From assembly GCF_004570385.1 (NCBI RefSeq), contig NZ_SPQL01000002.1:186001-250000 (forward strand): 64,000 bases of DNA, read 5' to 3'. Shown one piece after another: positions 55,073-64,000 of the stretch. Source of the DNA: Blastococcus sp. CT_GayMR19. Lineage in GTDB: Bacteria; Actinomycetota; Actinomycetes; Mycobacteriales; Geodermatophilaceae. Within the stretch, counting starts at the first letter, position 1. Every line of letters starts with the position of its first letter. Under the pieces are notes generated by a model. The model was not told the origin of the DNA, ran no database searches, and was given only the letters and a program-made list of their open reading frames with translations. The translations under genes and the position numbers were made by a program.

Positions 55073-56058
55073 CTAGCGGGGCCGGGCCTCCAGCACGTGC
55101 ACCCCGGCGCCGGTCGGGACGTCGGCGGTGAGGTGCAGCCCCGCGGCGTCGAGCAGGGTGGCGTACTCCGCCACGGTCCGCTCGCGACCGTGCAGGAGCA
55201 CCAGCATGTGGAGGTCCATGCGCACCGCGGCGGGGTCGTCGACCGCCCGTTCCGGGACGACCGCCTCGACGACGAGCAGCAGCGAGTCCGGCCGCATCGC
55301 CGCGCGGCACGTGCGCAGCACCCGCAGCGCGTCGGCGTCGTCCCAGTCGTGCAGCACGCGGGAGAGCAGGTAGGCGTCGGCGCCGCCGGGCACGCGGGTG
55401 AAGAAGTCCCCGCCCACCGCCGGCAGGTCGCTGCCGTCGACGACTTCCGGAAGGTCGAACAACGTGAGCTCGGCGTGCGGCGCCCGGTCGCGCACCGCCC
55501 GCAGCAGGGTGCCGCTGCCGCCGCCGACGTCGACCACGGACGCGAAGCGGGACACGTCGTAGACGTCCACGACCGCCCCGGCCTCGCGGGCGGAGCGGTC
55601 CGCCATCGACCCCCGGAAGGCGGCCAGCCGCTCGGGCGCTGCGGACAGGAACGCGCGAAGAAGGCCTGCCCGTGCACCAGCTCGAACGGGGTGCCGCCGG
55701 ATCGGACGGCGTCGAGCAGGCCGACGGCCGCGCGGTAGTAGATGTCGGCCCGGGCAGTGACCGCCGCGCGGAGCGACGACGGGACGTCGGGTAGGAGCAG
55801 TCGCCCTGGACCGCCGAGGGAGAACCGGCCGTCGCCGTCCTCCTCGAGCACCTCCTCGGCGGCCAGACCGCGGAGCACCCGGCGCAGCGGCCCGGGGACG
55901 GCGCCCACCTCGGCGGCCAGATCCTCGGCGGTCCGCGGCCCGCCGGCGAGCGCCTCCGGCACGCCGAGGGCGATCGCGACGTGCAGCAGCTGGGTGACCA
56001 GGTAGCCGTCGGCCAGCCGGGCCAGCCGATCGGCGGCGGAGGCGAGCGCCACGGTCAC
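55073..56058 (-). pseudogene. Methyltransferase (O-methyltransferase family 2), frameshifted
   Basis: The N-terminal half (GTG at 56056-56058) is the winged-helix dimerisation domain of plant-like/actinobacterial O-methyltransferases, up to LVHGQAFFAR. Near 55650-55657 the frame shifts: the SAM-binding domain continues in another frame as FLSAAPERLAAFRGSMADRS, then VVDVGGGSGTLLRAVRDRAPHAELTLFDLPEVV and a catalytic VLHDWDDADALRVLRTC. One missing base in GCGCGTTCC would explain it. It is therefore a recent pseudogene or a sequencing error; an intact version would have about 328 residues. It diverges from the amine oxidase. Confidence 0.85.
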
Positions 56059-56178
56059 GGCGCCGGAGGTTTGCGAACGGGGTCGACAGTCCTTGTCCGA
56101 CCTGCGGGAACCCCGCTACGGTCCGCCGCATCTGGCCGCGCCTTCGCGCCCCCAGCCCGGCCCCACCGAGGAGTCTTC

Positions 56179-58233
56179 GTGGCCGTTCAGCTGCCTGACG
56201 TCGGCACCACGACACGCAACCCGCTCGAGCCGCTCAACGCGGACGAGATCCGGCGAGCGTCCGAGATCCTGCGCGAGCAACGGGACCTCGGCCCGACGGT
56301 CCGGTTCGTCACCGTCGCCCTGCACGAGCCTCCGAAGCAGGAGGTCCTCGACCACGACCGCAACGGCGGGCAGGCGCTCGACCGGGGGGCGTTCGTCGTC
56401 CTCTACGACCGCGGGCACCAGCAGACGGTCGAGGCCGTCGTCTCCCTGTCCAGCGGGATGGTGACCTCCTGGCAGGTCATCGAGGACGTCCAGCCGAGCG
56501 TGATGCTGGAGGAGTTCTTCAGCACGGAGGAGATCACGCGCGCCGATCCACGCTGGCAGGAAGCGATGCGCAAGCGCGGGGTCACCGACTTCTCGCTGGC
56601 GATGATCGACCCGTGGGCCGCGGGCTACGACATCGAGGACCCGCAGGGCCGGCGCCTGATCCGCCCGCTGACGTTCGTCCGCTCCCGGGAGGACGACAAC
56701 GGCTACGCCCGGCCGGTCGAGGGGCTGATCGTGCTCGTCGACCTCGACCTCATGGAGGTCATCGACGTGCGCGACCACGGGGTCGTGCCGCTGCCGCCGA
56801 CGGCCGGCAACTACGTGCCGGAGCTGATGTTCGACGACGACAACCGGCCCGCGCACACCCGCCTGCGCGAGGACGTGCGGCCGATCGAGATCACCCAGCC
56901 CGACGGCCCGAGCTTCACGGTGGACGGCCACGCGGTCAGCTGGCAGAAGTGGCGGCTGCGGGTCGGGTACAGCCCCCGCGAGGGCCTCGTGCTGCACCAG
57001 ATCGGGTACGAGGACCGCGGCCGGCTGCGGCCGGTCATCTACCGCGCCTCGCTGTCGGAGATGTACATCCCCTATGCCGACCCGGCCCCGACGCACCGGA
57101 TCAAGAACGTCTTCGACGAGGGCGAGTACGGGGTCGGGCTGCTGCTCAATCCGCTCGAGCTCGGCTGCGACTGCCTCGGCGAGATCCACTACTTCGACGC
57201 GGTGGCCAACGACCAGGACGGCCAGCCGGTCGTCATCCCCAACGCCATCTGCATGCACGAGGAGGACTTCGGCGTCGGCTGGAAGCACACCGATTTCCGT
57301 ACCGAGAAGGTGGAGGTGCGCCGCTCCCGCCGCCTGGTCATCTCCTGCTTCGCCACCGTCGGCAACTACGAGTACGGCTTCTTCTGGTACCTCTACACCG
57401 ACGGTTCGATCCAGTTCGAGGTGAAGCTCAGCGGCGTCCTCTCGACCGGCGCGATCCCGATCGGTGAGGAGCCGCGGTTCGGCAACCTCGTGGCTCCGGG
57501 GCTGTACGGACCGCACCACCAGCACTTCTTCAACGTCCGGCTGGACATGCAGGTCGACGGCGAGCGGAACTCGGTCTACGAGGTCGACGCCGCCGCCCTG
57601 CCGCCCGGCCCGGACAACCCGTACGACAACGCCTGGGTGACGAACAAGACGTTGCTGGCCCGCGAGAGCGAGGCGCAGCGGCTGATCGACCCGTTCGTCG
57701 CCCGGACCTGGTACGTCGTCAACCCCTCGCAGGTCAACGAGCTCGGCCAGCCGGTCGGCTACAAGCTCATGCCGGGGGACAACGTCCTGCCGCTCCAGCA
57801 GGAGGGCTCGCAGGCCTTCTCCCGGGCCCAGTTCGCCTACAAGCACCTGTGGGTGACGGCGTTCGACGACAACCAGCGGTACGCCGCCGGCGACTACCCC
57901 AACCAGCACGGGTCGCCCGGTGGGCTGGTCGAGTACCAGAAGGCCGACCGCCCGCTCGAGGATCAGGACCTCGTCGTCTGGTACTCCTTCGGCGCGCATC
58001 ACGTGGTCCGCCCGGAGGACTGGCCGGTCATGCCGGTCTCCTACGTCGGGTTCCACCTCAAGCCGGTCGGCTTCTTCGACGGGAACCCGGCCCTGGACAT
58101 GCCGCGGTCGACACCCGCCTGCCACCCGGGCGACGGCCACGAGCACGGCCACGGCAACGGGCACGGAGCCACCGGACAGGCCGCCGCCCACCACGACGCC
58201 GGGCACGGCACCGCCGGACCGGCCGCGCAGTGA
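56179..58233 (+). CDS. Copper-containing primary amine oxidase
   Basis: A 684-residue CAO. The topaquinone-forming tyrosine is Y397 in N-Y-E-Y; copper ligands are the H-Q-H pair in GPHHQHFFN and a later His in GAHHVV. The active-site YIPYADP precedes. The GTG at 56179 has GAGGAG upstream. The C-terminus is a His-rich tail (GHEHGHGNGHG) not usual for the family, perhaps for copper loading. No signal peptide, so cytosolic like Arthrobacter globiformis enzymes. Family knowledge: oxidises primary amines to aldehyde, ammonia and H2O2. The stop overlaps the permease start by 4 nt. Confidence 0.95.
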   Translation: MAVQLPDVGTTTRNPLEPLNADEIRRASEILREQRDLGPTVRFVTVALHEPPKQEVLDHDRNGGQALDRGAFVVLYDRGHQQTVEAVVSLSSGMVTSWQVIEDVQPSVMLEEFFSTEEITRADPRWQEAMRKRGVTDFSLAMIDPWAAGYDIEDPQGRRLIRPLTFVRSREDDNGYARPVEGLIVLVDLDLMEVIDVRDHGVVPLPPTAGNYVPELMFDDDNRPAHTRLREDVRPIEITQPDGPSFTVDGHAVSWQKWRLRVGYSPREGLVLHQIGYEDRGRLRPVIYRASLSEMYIPYADPAPTHRIKNVFDEGEYGVGLLLNPLELGCDCLGEIHYFDAVANDQDGQPVVIPNAICMHEEDFGVGWKHTDFRTEKVEVRRSRRLVISCFATVGNYEYGFFWYLYTDGSIQFEVKLSGVLSTGAIPIGEEPRFGNLVAPGLYGPHHQHFFNVRLDMQVDGERNSVYEVDAAALPPGPDNPYDNAWVTNKTLLARESEAQRLIDPFVARTWYVVNPSQVNELGQPVGYKLMPGDNVLPLQQEGSQAFSRAQFAYKHLWVTAFDDNQRYAAGDYPNQHGSPGGLVEYQKADRPLEDQDLVVWYSFGAHHVVRPEDWPVMPVSYVGFHLKPVGFFDGNPALDMPRSTPACHPGDGHEHGHGNGHGATGQAAAHHDAGHGTAGPAAQ

Positions 58234-59762
58234 GCACCCAGGAGACCGGCCGGCAGCCCGGCGAAGAACAGCCCGTCCGGTCCGACCGCGGACTGGCGCA
58301 CGACTCGATGACCCAGCTGGAGGTCATGGCCCAGTCGGTGGCGGCCATCGCCCCCAGCGCGGTGATGGCCAGCCTGCCGGTGCTGATCGCCCTCTACGCC
58401 GGACCGGCCGCGTGGATGTCGTTCGTGGCCGCGATCGTCGTCGTCGTGCTCGTCGGCCTGTGCGTGGCGCAGTTCGCGCGACGGTTCGCCTCCTCCGGCT
58501 CGCTGTACAGCTACGTCGCCCGGGGCCTCGGCCCCACCGGGGCCTTCGCTGCCGGCTGGGGTCTGGTGATCGGTTACACCTGCATCGCGATGGTCGGCGT
58601 GATCGGCACCGGCCTCTATCTCGGGAACTTCCTCGAGACCCTCGGCCTCCCCGCTACCTCCACCATCGGATACGTCGTCCTGTTCGTGATCGCGGCGGTG
58701 GGCGCGGCCGCCTTCGCGATCATCGGCATCAAGATCTCGACCCGGCTCGGTCTGGTCCTGGAGATCATCTCCGTGACGGCCGTGCTCGTCGTGCTGGTCG
58801 TCGTCCTGGCCCGGAACGGCATCGCCGCCGGCCCCTCCCAGTTCTCCTTCGAGGGCGCGTCCTTCGACGGCGTGACGTTCGGCATCGTCCTCGCCGTGCT
58901 GGGCTTCGTCGGCTTCGAGAGCGCGGCCAGCCTCGGCGCCGAGGCCCGCGACCCGCACCGCACGATCCCCCGGGCGGTCGTGGGCAGCGCGCTGATCGTC
59001 GGTGGGCTCTACGTCTTCGCCACCTACACCTCGGTCCTCGGCTTCGACGGCCCCGAGAACCTCAGCGCCAGTACGGCGCCGATCAGCGACCTCGCCGAGC
59101 AGAACGGCCTCGGTGGCCTCACGTGGATCGTCGACCTCGGGGTCACTGCGTCCTTCTTCGCGGTGATCATCGCCAGCATCAACGCCGCGGCCCGGGTGCT
59201 CTACACGATGGGCGAGGAGGACGTCCTGCCCGCGGCGCTGGGGCAGGCCCACCGCACGCACAAGACCCCGCACGTGGCGATCGCGGTGATCGCGCCGGTG
59301 GTCGGACTGGTGCCGGTCCTCCTCGTCGCCACGGGGACGGCAGCATTCAACGTCATCGGATACGCCGGCACGCTGGGCACCTTCGGCTACATGCTGGCCT
59401 ACCTGCTGATGGCCGCCTCGTTGCCGTTCTTCCTGCGCCGACGCGGCGAGGCGAACCCCCTGTCGACGGTCCTCGCCGTCGTGGTCGTGGTCGCCCTGCT
59501 GTACGTGTTCTTCAAGAACGTGTGGCCCGTGCCGCCCTCGCCGTACAACCTGCTGCCGTGGATCTTCCTGGCAGTCCTCGTCCTCGGTCTGGCGTGGTAC
59601 TTCAGCGTCCGCGTCCGGAACCCGGAGGTGCTCCGGGAGGTGGGCATGATGGAGGAGGAGCCGCTCCCGCCGGGGACCGTGCAGGACGGCGCCCGAGCTC
59701 GGGACGACGGAGCCGGCCCGCTGGGCCGGTCCACCGACCGCGACCCCGACCCGCGCCGCTGA
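58230..59762 (+). CDS. APC-family amino acid/amine permease
   Basis: A 510-residue 12-TM transporter. TM1 region TQLEVMAQSVAAIAPSAVMASLPVLIAL and TM6 region VLGFVGFESAASLGAEARDPHRTIPRAVVGSALI are APC-superfamily signatures. GTG start overlapping the amine oxidase stop by 4 nt (GTGA) means the two are translated together, so this is probably the uptake system for the amine substrate (for instance a monoamine or polyamine). C-terminal 60 residues are polar and likely cytosolic. Nothing after it belongs to the operon. Confidence 0.93.
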   Translation: MSTQETGRQPGEEQPVRSDRGLAHDSMTQLEVMAQSVAAIAPSAVMASLPVLIALYAGPAAWMSFVAAIVVVVLVGLCVAQFARRFASSGSLYSYVARGLGPTGAFAAGWGLVIGYTCIAMVGVIGTGLYLGNFLETLGLPATSTIGYVVLFVIAAVGAAAFAIIGIKISTRLGLVLEIISVTAVLVVLVVVLARNGIAAGPSQFSFEGASFDGVTFGIVLAVLGFVGFESAASLGAEARDPHRTIPRAVVGSALIVGGLYVFATYTSVLGFDGPENLSASTAPISDLAEQNGLGGLTWIVDLGVTASFFAVIIASINAAARVLYTMGEEDVLPAALGQAHRTHKTPHVAIAVIAPVVGLVPVLLVATGTAAFNVIGYAGTLGTFGYMLAYLLMAASLPFFLRRRGEANPLSTVLAVVVVVALLYVFFKNVWPVPPSPYNLLPWIFLAVLVLGLAWYFSVRVRNPEVLREVGMMEEEPLPPGTVQDGARARDDGAGPLGRSTDRDPDPRR

Positions 59763-59886
59763 TCGACGGGGGCCACCTGCCGAGAAGCCGACGCAGGGGT
59801 TGCGGCGAGACGTCGTCGCGGGCTGCGTCGGTACGCCCGTGTCGGGCCGCCCGTAGCGACCGCTCGTCTGGCGTCGGGCCCGACTG

Positions 59887-60909
59887 TCAGCAACCGGCGA
59901 CGTCGTAGCCCTGCACGGCCGGCCAGGCCGACGGTGGCGTCGTCGGCCAGTCCCAGATGGAGATGCCGATGGCCCGCTGCTCGGTGGCGGCACGCGCCAT
60001 GGCCGTGTAGTCCTCGGCGCTCTCCTGGAAGTCGTAGCCACCGATCACCGAGACCACGGCACACGGGTCGGCGAGGTGCCGGCGCACCCGCTCGATGTTC
60101 TCGGTGACGTACCAGTGCGGGTCGGTGAATCCCTCCTCCGACCGGTTCGACCAGTAGGCCATCGGCAGCCAGACGTCGTAGAGCCCGCGCAGCTCCTGCC
60201 ACGGGAACTGCGGCCAGTACGCGGTGTTCAGGACGTCGGTGACGACCGGCGGCAGCACGATGGCGCCGAGTTCGACGTCGGGCAGGGCGGCCCGCAGCTG
60301 CTTCGACAGGTCGATCAGCGCCGCGTTCCGCGGCGCGAGCTCGACCGCATCGGTGAACTCGATGTCGACGGCGATCGCGTCGAACCCGCGCCCGTCGGCG
60401 CGGAAGGCCGCGATCTGCTGCAGCCGCCGCAGGTCACCGGCGATGTCGCCGAAGCGCGGCAGGTACCAGGCGACGACCTGCATGCCTCGTGCGTGCGCCC
60501 GCTCGAGGAAGTCACCGAGGAGGTCGGTGCTCAGCAGCCCGGGGTACCGGGGGTCGTCGGCGGCCGGCTGCAGGTAGATCGTGCGAACCCCCGCGTCGGC
60601 CATGTCGTCGACGGCCGCCGGCGCCACCGGTGGCGCCGCGCCGGCGAACTCGCGGGTGATCCGGTACCTCGACAGCCACGTGCCGACGCCCGCGTACGGC
60701 GAGGAGCCGACCTCTGGCCGGCCCGGGTCCGTTCCGTCCGACTGGTCGGACGGAACGACGACGTCGGCGGCCTCGGACCGCTGATCCGGCGAGTCGCCGG
60801 ATGGCTCGCCCGACGCCAGCACCACGCCGAGGACGGCGACCAGCAGGAGGCCAAGCACCAGTCCGCCGGTACGGCGCTTGGAGCCCCACCCGTGTGCGCC
60901 CCTGCCCAC
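59887..60909 (-). CDS. Exported alpha/beta-barrel protein, possible glycosidase
   Basis: A 340-residue protein with an N-terminal signal/membrane anchor (RTGGLVLGLLLVAVLGVVLASG), a short acidic linker, and a TIM-barrel-like domain: GVRTIYLQPA, AHARGMQVVAWYLP, GFDAIAVDIEFTD (a D-x-E pair resembling retaining glycosidase or GH-like sites), DVWLPMAYW, and IGISIWDWP. No family is certain; it resembles uncharacterised actinobacterial barrels possibly acting on polysaccharides. The GTG at 60907-60909 starts MGRGAHGWGSKRR, placing basic residues before the helix. Confidence 0.7.
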   Translation of the reverse strand: MGRGAHGWGSKRRTGGLVLGLLLVAVLGVVLASGEPSGDSPDQRSEAADVVVPSDQSDGTDPGRPEVGSSPYAGVGTWLSRYRITREFAGAAPPVAPAAVDDMADAGVRTIYLQPAADDPRYPGLLSTDLLGDFLERAHARGMQVVAWYLPRFGDIAGDLRRLQQIAAFRADGRGFDAIAVDIEFTDAVELAPRNAALIDLSKQLRAALPDVELGAIVLPPVVTDVLNTAYWPQFPWQELRGLYDVWLPMAYWSNRSEEGFTDPHWYVTENIERVRRHLADPCAVVSVIGGYDFQESAEDYTAMARAATEQRAIGISIWDWPTTPPSAWPAVQGYDVAGC

Positions 60910-61274
60910 CGCCGCATCATCGCAGGCCGGACGAGCCCTGCCCCCCGGGTCAGCCGTCGACGTATCGGTCTCGCTGGACGACGACCTGGCCGGTGGCGGG
61001 GTCGGGTGCGGTGCCGTCGCCCGGCCGGCCTCGCGGACCGCAGCCGTGGAGGCGAACACGCCACAACGCACCGCGAGAAGCCGGCGAGGGTGCCGCCGAG
61101 AGGCGAAAGCGATCAAGCGCCCGACCGCGCTCGCGGCTCCCCCACCGGCCCGACCGCCGTGCCATATTCCGTCCGTCTGTCCGACCGACCGGACCGCCGA
61201 GCCGCACGGCGGCACGTGGGGACGTCTGCGCTCGACGTCGTCCGAGGGGCAGTACCGCACCAGGGGGAAACACC
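60910..61274. other. Divergent intergenic region
   Basis: About 365 bp between the barrel protein and the GH43-like gene. I see no gene, hairpin or clear promoter. The segment just before 61275 carries GGGGGAAA, the ribosome-binding site of the next gene. Confidence 0.4.
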
Positions 61275-62624
61275 GTGTCGGAAGCGAGCAGCCTCAGCGT
61301 CCACGTTCCCAGGCGCCGGCCCCGCCGGCGCCGGATACCCATGTTGCTCGGCCTGCTCGCCCTACTCCTGCCCCCGGTGGTGGGCCTCGGGGCCGGCACC
61401 GCGCACGCGGACCCCTCGCCGTACGGCCGGACACTCGCGGTCGAGGGACTCGCCGACCCCGACATCTACAAGGTCGACGACAACCTGTACTTCCTGTCCG
61501 GGACGTCGTCCCAGAACTTCCTGCCCATCTACACCTCGACCGACCTGGTGACGTTCAGCTTGCTGCGCCGCTACGACCCGAGCGAGTACGACGACCGCTA
61601 CGACTACTGCAACCAGTGGGCGCCGGAACTGGACAGGCGGAACGACGAGTACGTGCTGTACTTCGTGGCCGCTCGGGTGGACAAGGGGACGCCCTGCCCG
61701 GCGAGCAACAGCGAGCAGACGATCTTCTACGCGACGGCGTCGGACGCGAACAACGACATGCAGTTCGGCACGCCTCGCGAGATCAACGCGGACACCGAGC
61801 ACCCCCGCACCTACGTGACGAAGGGCTGCCCGTCCGACGGATGCGACCGGGCGTTGCGGCTCGACCCGTCGGTGTACTCCGACGGGTCCCGGCGGTGGAT
61901 GCACTACACCTGGTTCGACCCGGTGGCCGGCTCCGTGGTCTCCGCCTTTCCACTCGACGACCCGGCGGACGTGATCCAGGTGGCTCGGCCGACGGCGCCG
62001 GCCGAGCACCGGATCAACGAGGCCCCCACCCTCTTCAGCCGCGACGGCCGGCACTACCTCGTCTACAGCACGGGCCACTATCGGGGCGAGTACGGGATGA
62101 CGTACATGATGGGCGCCCAGGTGAGCGAGCTGACCTGGCAGCACCCGCAGCACTGGTCCTTCTCCTCGCCGCTCAGGGCGCACGACGGTCGGATGATCGA
62201 GAATCATGGACACAACACCGTCACCGATCGTGGCGGCCAGCTCTACACGCTGTACCACGTCGGCAGGTTCACCTCGGCGGGGGTCTTCGCCGGCCGTGAC
62301 GTCTACGTCCAGCCGCTGACCTTCAGGGGCGACGGCTTGCTGAACACCCTCAACACCGTCGCCCTGCGGTGGAGCGCGACAGGTGACAGCACGTATTCGC
62401 TCGACGTGCAGACCAGGGACGGCGCCTGGATCACGAACTGCCTCGCTATCGGCGCCGCGTCCTCGGTGATCTTCAACGAGGTGTGCACGGGCGCCGGCGA
62501 CACGGTCGTGCGCAAGGCCGATGCGGCCGCCTTCCGGATCAACCGTGTCGTGGCCGGCGAGACGGTAGCGACCACGACCCTGGCCTACGACGGCTACAGC
62601 GACAGTCTCGACGCGACCGTCTGA
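61275..62624 (+). CDS. Secreted GH43-like five-bladed propeller protein
   Basis: A 449-residue exported protein. Arg-rich signal peptide (VPRRRPRRRRIPMLLGLLALLLPPVVGLGAGTAHA), then a beta-propeller resembling GH43/DUF377 enzymes: VEGLADPDIYKVDDNLYFLSG (catalytic-type Asp), CNQWAPELDRRNDEYVLYFVA, RLDPSVYSDGSRRWMHYTWF, and a later Glu in NEAPTLFSRDGRHYLVYSTG. A C-terminal beta domain follows. Family knowledge: arabinan, xylan or related oligosaccharide hydrolysis. The GTG start is used because a signal peptide follows directly. The nearby barrel protein may act on the same material. Confidence 0.8.
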   Translation: MSEASSLSVHVPRRRPRRRRIPMLLGLLALLLPPVVGLGAGTAHADPSPYGRTLAVEGLADPDIYKVDDNLYFLSGTSSQNFLPIYTSTDLVTFSLLRRYDPSEYDDRYDYCNQWAPELDRRNDEYVLYFVAARVDKGTPCPASNSEQTIFYATASDANNDMQFGTPREINADTEHPRTYVTKGCPSDGCDRALRLDPSVYSDGSRRWMHYTWFDPVAGSVVSAFPLDDPADVIQVARPTAPAEHRINEAPTLFSRDGRHYLVYSTGHYRGEYGMTYMMGAQVSELTWQHPQHWSFSSPLRAHDGRMIENHGHNTVTDRGGQLYTLYHVGRFTSAGVFAGRDVYVQPLTFRGDGLLNTLNTVALRWSATGDSTYSLDVQTRDGAWITNCLAIGAASSVIFNEVCTGAGDTVVRKADAAAFRINRVVAGETVATTTLAYDGYSDSLDATV

Positions 62625-62809
62625 GCCGGGCAGCGGACGTCCCGCCGAGGGGCGATGCGGTAGGTGCCGACAACTCGACACCTGTGTGAGGTGCCTGGCC
62701 ATTCGGCGCTCTGACACGAACGCCTCTGCACGCAGTCATCCAGCCGTCCATCGAGCGGTCGCGGTCGACGACGAACTCACCGGTGGCGGTCTCGACCGAG
62801 GAAAGGTGC

Positions 62810-63037
62810 TTACTGACTCGGCTGTGGGAGTTGGGGGCACTCGACCTGCGGATTGAGGCCGAGGTAGTTCAGCGGCCCAGCCACCACCGTGACGATCACC
62901 GTGGTCGCGGTCGCGCAACTGGTGTCCCCGCTCGTGAAGTATCCGCGCTGGAAGGCGGCCAATGCGCCGATCACCAGCCAGATCAGCAGCAGGACCGCTC
63001 CGATGCTGCCAGTCCTGCTTCTTCCACGGGTGCGCAT
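62810..63037 (-). CDS. Small single-TM protein of a common actinobacterial type
   Basis: A 75-residue protein: basic N-terminus MRTRGRSRTGS, a transmembrane helix IGAVLLLIWLVIGALAAFQRGYF, then SGDTSCATATTVIVTVVAGPLNYLGLNPQVECPQLPQPS with two Cys outside the helix. This pattern recurs in many actinobacteria but its function is unknown. A TTG start three codons earlier is less likely than the ATG. Confidence 0.8.
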   Translation of the reverse strand: MRTRGRSRTGSIGAVLLLIWLVIGALAAFQRGYFTSGDTSCATATTVIVTVVAGPLNYLGLNPQVECPQLPQPSQ

Positions 63038-63222
63038 ACGTGGCAACTACCCGGGGAGCAGCTCGAGCATGCCGGGCCTTCGATCTTCTGAGCCAGGCCG
63101 ATCAGCACGATGGCGGGGCTCAGTGCTGTGCACCCCGGAGGTATGCCCGGGACCTCACGACGCGAGCAGGCGCCGGTCGGATTGAGGCCACCCCCGTGAA
63201 CGCCGGAGGCTCCAGCGCCGCT

Positions 63223-63579
63223 CTACGCGGCTCGCAACTGTTTGCCTAGGTCGATCCAGTGTCGCTTCTCGACGGCCCCCATGTCCGCCCAATCCCACGG
63301 GATGATCCGGTCGGCCTGCGTGAAGCGCCACCCGTCGAAAGCTCTCCTGCCGGAGAACTCTTCGTCAGGTGTCCAGAGGTTCGCTGCATCGTGGGGGAGC
63401 ACCTCGCCCATGCTTCGTGGCGCGCATCCGCCTGTCGATACTCTTTCGTTACATTTCTGGTCGGCTTTGGGTTCGCTGGGACAGGTGAGGCTCAGTGGGT
63501 CGAAGAGGCTCTTCTCCAGGCACTCACTGATGGCGTCGCTCAGCCAGTGGAGTCCATCGACGTCCGTCCGGCGCCGCAT
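63223..63579 (-). CDS. Hypothetical protein in a lower-GC segment
   Basis: A 118-residue protein ending WRFTQADRIIPWDWADMGAVEKRHWIDLGKQLRAA; its composition (Trp-rich, with Cys and mixed polar residues) is protein-like. The coding region is visibly less GC-rich than the rest of the window. It starts directly after the stop of the upstream frame (TGA then ATG), so the two are probably one operon. No family is recognised; possible link to a mobile element. Confidence 0.55.
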   Translation of the reverse strand: MRRRTDVDGLHWLSDAISECLEKSLFDPLSLTCPSEPKADQKCNERVSTGGCAPRSMGEVLPHDAANLWTPDEEFSGRRAFDGWRFTQADRIIPWDWADMGAVEKRHWIDLGKQLRAA

Positions 63580-63891
63580 TCACTCACGACATGGGGCGTC
63601 GATCCGGCGCATCTGCCGCCGTTGCTCAGCCGGAACGGCGTCGGCGGAGCGGATGTTCTCGAGTTCGGCCCGGTGACTGCCGCCGATCCTGACGCCGTCA
63701 CGGCGGGCGAAGTGAGTCACGTGGCGGACGCGGCGGGGGCTTTGGCAGGACACGATCATGTGCGATCCGGCGACGCGGACAACAAGGCCGAGGGCGGCCG
63801 GGGTCGACTCGATGGTGACCTTGTCACCAGGGCGTAGGCCACTTAGCTCATCCCGGTTGTCGGCGGCCACGCCGATACTCCTTCCCTCCAT
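63580..63891 (-). CDS. Hypothetical protein in a lower-GC segment, upstream partner
   Basis: A 103-residue protein (MEGRSIGVAADNRDELSGLRPGDKVTIESTPAALGLVVRVAGSHMIVSCQSPRRVRHVTHFARRDGVRIGG...). The first half resembles a small beta-barrel (KOW/SH3-like) with a GDKV turn; the second half is basic. It is followed without a gap by the 118-residue frame. Start and family are uncertain. Confidence 0.5.
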   Translation of the reverse strand: MEGRSIGVAADNRDELSGLRPGDKVTIESTPAALGLVVRVAGSHMIVSCQSPRRVRHVTHFARRDGVRIGGSHRAELENIRSADAVPAEQRRQMRRIDAPCRE

Positions 63892-64000
63892 GGTCGGGGC
63901 CCGGAGGAAGGCGCCCTGCGATATGCGTACGCCACCTGCCCGGATGGGTTCCGACGTCTGAGCCCCTGGCGGGTGCGATGGGCTCGCCCGGTCGTGTGAC

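Overview
The window is very GC-rich throughout (roughly 70-75% by eye). It carries actinobacterial versions of housekeeping genes: ftsE-ftsX, a prfB without the programmed frameshift, smpB and ssrA, a DUF6343-like protein, an SCO6745-like protein and a LAL-type LuxR regulator. Gene content and style fit the Geodermatophilaceae (Blastococcus, Modestobacter, Geodermatophilus). This is an inference from families and codon use, not a database match. Genes are densely packed, mostly in short operons, and strong perfect hairpins sit between many convergent pairs.

Layout. 1-9.0 kb: the 5' end of typA, a yceI/marR divergent pair, a two-component system, a patatin-like lipase, a two-TM potassium channel with an RCK domain, a HAMP-adenylate cyclase and an SRPBCC protein. 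9.2-13.2 kb: a cytochrome b561 with a charged insert, then a tripartite tricarboxylate transporter (tctC-tctB-tctA). 13.3-18.3 kb: a small hydrophilic protein, a cupin, an FAD monooxygenase and a 924-residue LAL regulator. 18.5-23.8 kb: a GntR-controlled catabolic operon (MHS-family permease, split transketolase, SDR) with visible operators and a (GGCA)10 microsatellite. 24.1-26.2 kb: a Cys-rich microprotein and a large LQR-x-x-GN protein resembling cargo of extracellular contractile injection systems. 26.6-33.5 kb: a V4R/GAF-diguanylate cyclase, tmRNA, a tyrosine phosphatase, a large nested palindrome, CorA, a serine hydrolase and an SCO6745-like protein.

33.6-37.7 kb is the most striking locus: a tightly overlapping operon encoding a double-domain KaiC, two KaiB proteins and a PAS-PAS-PP2C (RsbU/SpoIIE-type) phosphatase. 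KaiC aligns with cyanobacterial KaiC almost residue for residue at both Walker A motifs, both catalytic Glu pairs and the phosphorylation site. That site is Ser-Ser instead of Ser-Thr, and the protein has an extra C-terminal coiled coil. No KaiA is present. The natural reading is a KaiBC timer or stress switch that works through a PP2C phosphatase.

37.8-45.3 kb: amidohydrolase, quinone-oxidoreductase-like protein and smpB in one overlapping operon; an Nramp-like transporter; ftsX, ftsE and prfB. 45.3-54.8 kb: a GGDEF-EAL protein, cutA, two small proteins, an alpha/beta hydrolase, a GlgC-like nucleotidyltransferase, a secreted AOC-barrel-like protein, a secreted M28 peptidase and a HerA-like ATPase. 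55-62.6 kb: a frameshifted O-methyltransferase, a copper amine oxidase translationally coupled to an APC permease, a secreted barrel protein and a GH43-like secreted protein. 62.8-64 kb: small proteins, the last two in a stretch of visibly lower GC that may be acquired DNA.
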